Of a DNA stretch of 64,000 nucleotides, positions 59,676 to 64,000 are shown one piece after another. Under the pieces are notes generated by a model, which worked only from the letters and a program-made list of their open reading frames with translations, searched no databases and was not told the origin of the DNA. Positions within the stretch are counted from its first letter, which is position 1; each line of letters opens with the position of its first letter. Made by a program: the position numbers and the translations under genes. The stretch lies in assembly GCF_029382225.1 (NCBI RefSeq), contig NZ_JARLTC010000015.1, positions 157,986-221,985 on the forward strand, written 5' to 3'. Source of the stretch: Spongiactinospora sp. TRM90649 (GTDB lineage Bacteria > Actinomycetota > Actinomycetes > Streptosporangiales > Streptosporangiaceae).

Positions 59676-60770
59676 ATGACGCACTCGCATCCCCCCGCTT
59701 CGAGTGGCCACGGCCATGGACACGATCATGGACACGATCATGGACACGATCATGGTCACGGCCATGGACACGGCCATGGACACGGCCATGTGGCTCGCCG
59801 CTGGTCGCGGCTACGGCACGCACTTCGGCCGCACAGCCACGAAGCGGCGGACAAGGTCGATGCGGCGATGGAGACCAGCGCCGAGGGTCTGCGCGCCCTG
59901 TGGATCTCGCTCGCCGTCCTAGGAGTCACGACCGTCGTTCAGGCTGTGGTCGTGGCCGTGTCCGGCTCGGTGGCGCTGCTCGGCGACACCATGCACAACG
60001 CGGCGGACGCCCTGACGGCCATCCCTCTCGGAATCGCCTTCATCCTCGGCCGCAGAGCACCTACCCGGCGCTACACCTACGGCTACGGGCGCGCCGAAGA
60101 CCTGGTCGGCGTCGTCATCGTCCTCGTCATCGCCGCCTCCGCCGGCCTAGCCGTCTATGAGTCGATCGATCGCCTGATGCACCCGCGCCCGGTGTCGAAC
60201 CTGCTGGCCGTGGCCGGTGCCGCTGTCGTCGGGTTCATCGGCAACCAGTGGGTCGCGCAGTACCGGATCCGGGTCGGGCGGAAGATCGGTTCGGCCGCAC
60301 TGGTGGCGGACGGGCTCCATGCCCGTACCGACGCGCTCACCTCGCTCGCCGTCCTGCTCGCGGCCGGTGGTGCCATGGCCGGATGGGGATGGGCGGACCC
60401 GGTCGTCGGCCTGCTGATCGCGGTCATGATTCTCGCGGTGCTGCGCCAGGCGGCGCTGGAGGTCGGTCGCCGCCTGATGGACGCGGTGGATCCGGCCTTG
60501 GTGGAACGCGCGGAAGCGGCGCTGCGCGTGACTCCTGGTGTGCTTGACATAGGAGAGACGCGCCTGCGGTGGATCGGTCATCGGCTGAGAGCAGAGTGCT
60601 CTGTGGTCGTGAGCGCCGAATCTACGGTCCTTCAAGCACACCAGGTAGCTGTAGACGTCGAGCATGCTTTGTTCCATGCGATTCCTCGCTTGTCAGCAGC
60701 CCATGTCCACGCAGACCCACACGCCCCCAACGGCGTCGATCATCATGCTTCCTTGCTTGATCATCGCTGA
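59676..60770 (+). CDS. Cation diffusion facilitator with His-rich N-terminus
   Basis: The 364-aa transporter starts at the ATG at 59676, followed by about 30 residues of alternating His-Gly/His-Asp that should buffer zinc or another divalent metal. Six helices follow, with the CDF metal sites GDTMHNAADALTAI (HxxxD type) and ADGLHARTDALTSL (HxxxD type). The C-terminal cytoplasmic domain (VTPGVLDIGETRLRWIG, HVHADPH) is CDF-typical. It exports divalent metal in exchange for protons. No clear Shine-Dalgarno is visible. Base composition is intermediate between the main genome and the next gene. Confidence 0.9.
   Translation: MTHSHPPASSGHGHGHDHGHDHGHDHGHGHGHGHGHGHVARRWSRLRHALRPHSHEAADKVDAAMETSAEGLRALWISLAVLGVTTVVQAVVVAVSGSVALLGDTMHNAADALTAIPLGIAFILGRRAPTRRYTYGYGRAEDLVGVVIVLVIAASAGLAVYESIDRLMHPRPVSNLLAVAGAAVVGFIGNQWVAQYRIRVGRKIGSAALVADGLHARTDALTSLAVLLAAGGAMAGWGWADPVVGLLIAVMILAVLRQAALEVGRRLMDAVDPALVERAEAALRVTPGVLDIGETRLRWIGHRLRAECSVVVSAESTVLQAHQVAVDVEHALFHAIPRLSAAHVHADPHAPNGVDHHASLLDHR
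59712..59790. repeat. 12-bp tandem repeat encoding the His-rich segment
   Basis: Six units of GGCCATGGACAC or GATCATGGACAC (one unit with GGTCAC) plus a partial seventh encode repeated HGHG/HDHG. Repeat number is likely variable between strains. Confidence 0.8.
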
Positions 60771-60937
60771 GTCCCAACTGAAGCGGACCCGCATCCAGTG
60801 CATACAACGAGCAGCAGAACCAGGTGATCAGGACATCGTTGAAGAGCGCGTCGTACTTCCAAGCGGGTCCAGTAGGTCCGCGTCGAGACCCCAACTGGGA
60901 ACCGCCCTAAACTTGGCGCATGTAGTCTTCTAGAGAT

Positions 60938-60953
60938 CTACGCCTAGGCGTAG
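60938..60953. promoter_or_regulatory. 16-bp perfect palindrome upstream of the NTPase gene
   Basis: CTACGCCTAGGCGTAG is a perfect palindrome ending 39 bp before the ATG at 60993, within a lower-GC leader. Its size and position suggest an operator for a dimeric repressor or a promoter-overlapping control site. No obvious regulator gene lies in the visible part of this region. Confidence 0.5.
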
Positions 60954-60992
60954 TCTCGCCCTGAAGTCGAGTCTCTTCCTTACGGAGGTGGC

Positions 60993-63956
60993 ATGGGAGA
61001 GGCGAGTCCATATGCGACTGGCGGTGGCGGGACGGTGCTGGAGCATCGCTATGGAGCATTGCTTCTAACTCACCTTTTGACCGGCGATCCTCTCACCGAG
61101 CTAGGTGATGACGCAACCCCAGTCGAGATCACCTTTCAAGCTAGTTCATTTAGCGCAGTTGACGACGTTGTTGTAAAAGGACTCTTGGAAGATGGCACGA
61201 AACGCCAGGTTTCAATAGGAGTCCGGCGTTCTCCATCTTTCGTCCCGAGCGACGGGCCATCAGTTGACTTGATTCGTTCCTACCTGTGCGTGCTTCATGA
61301 TAGACCGCTCGAAATAGCGTCCGGTGAATGGCGACTAGCATTGACAGTCGCAAGTCCTAACACTCATGTGCAGCAGATGCGCGAGCTGGCCAACATTGCC
61401 CGAGATGTGATTGATGAGGAGCAATTTCGAGCGGAAGTGGCTCGGCCAGGTAGGACCACGCATTATGTAAGGGACAGGCTGAGGCATCTCGATAGACTCG
61501 TAGCGGCGGCTGCCCATAAGACGGACTTCGACACGAAACTGTCTTCTACAAGCAGACTGACATGGCTACTTCTCGCGGCTTTACGCCTGCGTGAGCTTCG
61601 CTTGGAAGGAATCGATGAAACCGATCGTTCGAGTGCAGTCGCACGTCTTCGAGGACACACAAAAGCGGGTAGCGCTGATGCAGCTAGTAAGCTGTTCAGC
61701 CGTCTTGCTGAGCTTGTAGGACGGTACGCTCCTGCAGCAGCAACAAAAAATAACACCACACTACGCCGCGACCTGAACGGCGAGTTGAGGCAACCTCCCG
61801 CTCATGGCAGTAATCGTTATGACGCTTCAGTGCAGGACTCACAAGATGCTGCAGCAACTTACCGTCAAGCCAGGACGGAATCTGCTCCTGAAGTACGGTC
61901 AGAGTACCTATCTCAGGTGCGGCGCATTGCCCCACGAGACCTGCTATCGCGGGAGCATGAAGTTTCTCATCTTGCAGAGTTCTGCACTGCACTGGAATCC
62001 GATTCCTACTTATGGCTGCGCGCCCCGGCGTGGGCCGGGAAATCGGCCCTACTTTCATCTTTCACGTTGAACCCTCCGCCCGGCATACAAGTGGTGTCAT
62101 TCTTCATTACAGCGCGACTCGCCGGTCAGGGTGACCGCAACGCCTTTGCCGATGTTGTCCTCGAGCAGGCATTAGAGATAACTGGTGAGCCGATGCCTGT
62201 GCTGCTATCGGATGCCACTCGAGAGGCCCACCTGTTGGCCTCGCTAACCCGTGCTGCTCAATCCTGCCAAGATAAGGGTGAACGCCTCGTTCTTGTCGTT
62301 GATGGACTTGATGAGGATCTCGGCGTGACCACAGGCCCTGACGCACACAGCATTGCCGCGATGCTGCCAGCTGACCCGCCGGGCGGTATGCGCGTGATAG
62401 TTTCCGGTCGGCCGAATCCTCCTATTCCTTCTGATGTAGCCGACGATCATCCGTTGCGTCGACCGACCATTATACGCACATTGCCAACCTCCCCGCATGC
62501 CGAGGTAGTACGTCAAGATGCGGAGCGCGAACTAAAGCGCCTTCTTCGCGGCACTGCGGCGGAACAGGACCTACTTGGCATACTCGCCACTGCTGGAGGT
62601 GGACTATCCGGAGACGATTTGGCCGAGCTGACCGGCCTGTCGGCCTGGGAAATTGAGGACCACTTAACAGCAGTGTCAGGTCGTACTTTTTCTCCTCGAG
62701 TTGGACGTTGGCGTCCTAATACTACTGTCTACCTGCTTGCTCACGAGGAACTCCAGCAGCAGGCGGAAAGTTTCATAGGCGCGAATCGGCTGGAATTGTA
62801 CAGGGAGATGTTGCACTCGTGGGCGGATAAATATAGGGATCAAGACTGGCCCATTGACACTCCTGAATATCTTCTACGCGGCTACTTCAGGTTGTTAATC
62901 AGCATAAGCGATGTCCGGCGAATGGTTGCGTACGCCACTGATGCGAAGCGCCATGATCGGATGCTTGATGTAATTGGCGGCGATATCGCCGCACTTACCG
63001 AGATTACATTGGCTCAAGAAGCCCTCGCTAGTCAACCCGTACCGAACTTGGTGCAGATGACTCGGCTTGCCCTGCATCGCGCCAAACTTGTCGAAAGAAA
63101 TGAAAATCTGCCGGTCAATCTCCCCGGAGTGTGGGTTCAACTTGGAAGTCCCAGCAGAGCAGAAGCGCTAGCTCGTTCTATAACTAACCCATCCCGGCGT
63201 GTTCGAGCACTTGCGGCCGTTGTTCATGAATTAGTGGTCGCCAATAAAATTGAGAGAGCAAAGATTATTGGCAGTCAAGCTGAACAGGCCATAACCAGTG
63301 TGACAGATCCGTTTCAGCGGGCCAACGGGTATGCAGTAGTCGCGCGCGCTTTTGCTGAGGCCAAAGATCCGCGAGCCAACGATCTCATAGTCCTAGCAGA
63401 GGAATCGGCCAACTTGTTAGCCGATCCACCGCAACAAGCGGCCGTACTTGCTGTCGTTGCGCGCGCAGTCGCGGTGTTGGGCGAAGCGAGCCGAGCCAGA
63501 GATATCGCTAACTCCATCAGCACTTGGTCAGAGCGCGCTCAAGCGCTTGCAGCAGTCGCGATAGAGATTGCCAATACCGGTAGAACACGTCTAGGACTTG
63601 AAGTTGCTAGCGCAATCTCGAATCGTACCGTCCGCGCCCAAGCGCTTGCCGACGTAGCTCGCACAGCAAAGCAGCATGGTGATGATCGAGCTTCCGTAGA
63701 TATAGTAGAGAGGGCTGCGGTCACTGCTCGGGAAATAGGGAAGCCCGAGCGGCAAGCTTCGGCACTTGTTTCTGTAGCGTACGCAATGGCTTTAATTGGA
63801 CAGTCAAAAGAAGCGCAACAATTGCTGGTACAGGCTGAACGACTCGCGACCTCAGTAATCAAGCAATCCGAGCGCGAAAACATTTCTATAGCTATTGCGC
63901 GCGTGGTGGCAATCGTCGGGGATCTAGTGGTGCATCACGCAACCTTGGTGGGGTAA
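60993..63956 (+). CDS. STAND/NACHT-like NTPase with nuclease-like N-terminus and helical repeats
   Basis: The 987-aa protein has three parts. Residues about 10-110 (GGGGTVLEHRYGALLLTHLL, FQASSFSAVDDVVVKG, RQVSIGVRRSPSF) resemble the restriction-fold N-termini of DUF4297/Cap4-type proteins, though the usual catalytic Lys is not obvious. Residues about 325-560 form a P-loop NTPase with Walker A APAWAGKSALLS and Walker B LVLVVDGLDED, then a winged-helix-like region. From about 700 on, repeats of about 37 residues (R.RALA.VA...) form a TPR/HEAT-like sensor. This is the plan of anti-phage STAND proteins (Avs-like). GC is clearly lower than all other genes here. The ATG has GGAGG upstream. Confidence 0.7.
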   Translation: MGEASPYATGGGGTVLEHRYGALLLTHLLTGDPLTELGDDATPVEITFQASSFSAVDDVVVKGLLEDGTKRQVSIGVRRSPSFVPSDGPSVDLIRSYLCVLHDRPLEIASGEWRLALTVASPNTHVQQMRELANIARDVIDEEQFRAEVARPGRTTHYVRDRLRHLDRLVAAAAHKTDFDTKLSSTSRLTWLLLAALRLRELRLEGIDETDRSSAVARLRGHTKAGSADAASKLFSRLAELVGRYAPAAATKNNTTLRRDLNGELRQPPAHGSNRYDASVQDSQDAAATYRQARTESAPEVRSEYLSQVRRIAPRDLLSREHEVSHLAEFCTALESDSYLWLRAPAWAGKSALLSSFTLNPPPGIQVVSFFITARLAGQGDRNAFADVVLEQALEITGEPMPVLLSDATREAHLLASLTRAAQSCQDKGERLVLVVDGLDEDLGVTTGPDAHSIAAMLPADPPGGMRVIVSGRPNPPIPSDVADDHPLRRPTIIRTLPTSPHAEVVRQDAERELKRLLRGTAAEQDLLGILATAGGGLSGDDLAELTGLSAWEIEDHLTAVSGRTFSPRVGRWRPNTTVYLLAHEELQQQAESFIGANRLELYREMLHSWADKYRDQDWPIDTPEYLLRGYFRLLISISDVRRMVAYATDAKRHDRMLDVIGGDIAALTEITLAQEALASQPVPNLVQMTRLALHRAKLVERNENLPVNLPGVWVQLGSPSRAEALARSITNPSRRVRALAAVVHELVVANKIERAKIIGSQAEQAITSVTDPFQRANGYAVVARAFAEAKDPRANDLIVLAEESANLLADPPQQAAVLAVVARAVAVLGEASRARDIANSISTWSERAQALAAVAIEIANTGRTRLGLEVASAISNRTVRAQALADVARTAKQHGDDRASVDIVERAAVTAREIGKPERQASALVSVAYAMALIGQSKEAQQLLVQAERLATSVIKQSERENISIAIARVVAIVGDLVVHHATLVG

Positions 63957-64000
63957 CTGGTCCATGATCGAATCGGGGAGCTTGCGGCGAAGCTGACCTT

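Noticed and set aside
59712..59790. CRISPR array
   Set aside because: The repeats are contiguous 12-bp units within the coding frame and have no spacers.

Overview
This 64 kb window is a high-GC actinomycete chromosome segment. Its very high G+C, GTG/TTG starts, 4-bp ATGA/GTGA overlaps, several apparently leaderless genes and the mix of gene families point to Streptosporangiales (Nonomuraea/Streptosporangium-like). That taxonomic placement is inference.

Layout. (1) 1-4455: accessory housekeeping genes, namely a partial NIT-domain sensor kinase, a MmcQ/YjbR protein, a small SWIM zinc-finger protein, an EamA exporter overlapping a GntR regulator with a candidate operator in front, and a small hypothetical. 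(2) 4804-36556: about 31 genes for a Wzx/Wzy-type surface or exopolysaccharide. They cover priming phosphotransferase, dTDP-L-rhamnose synthesis (rmlABDC), a nucleotide-sugar modification module (C-methyltransferase, cytidylyltransferase, PIG-L deacetylase, epimerase, DUF4910 hydrolase and an unrecognised duplicated Cys-rich protein), flippase, polymerase, two Wzz-like proteins, glycosyltransferases, acyltransferases, a GDP-mannose/UDP-glucose-type dehydrogenase, a polysaccharide deacetylase, two beta-helix-like lipoproteins and a secreted GH114 glycosidase. (3) 36711-42532: a korA-korB-thiD operon (2-oxoacid:ferredoxin oxidoreductase plus a thiamine kinase), then a lipoprotein polysaccharide deacetylase. 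(4) 42716-52857: a compact complex I operon, nuoA-B-C-H-I-J-K-L-M-N, with no nuoD, E, F or G. NuoI has a long disordered tail, and the nuoH-nuoI gap holds a dense array of DnaA-box-like 9-mers. (5) 52944-59223: htpX, a PNPOx-like protein, a CASTOR/POLLUX-type channel, a divergent lacI/SDR pair with overlapping palindromes, and yajQ. (6) 59368-64000: tRNA-Tyr(GTA) with a strong hairpin terminator, a His-rich cation-diffusion facilitator, and a visibly lower-GC 987-aa STAND/NACHT-like NTPase with helical repeats, a likely horizontally acquired defence-type gene.

How it fits together. The polysaccharide locus carries sugar activation, assembly, export, polymerisation, decoration and trimming in one stretch. 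The kor genes would make reduced ferredoxin; the neighbouring partial complex I lacks the NADH-dehydrogenase module, so ferredoxin-driven electron entry is an attractive inference, although the absence of NuoD means it must borrow that subunit or work differently. The most unusual signals are the DnaA-box array, the duplicated Cys-rich protein in the sugar module, the NuoD-less complex I, and the low-GC NTPase with a 16-bp palindrome upstream.
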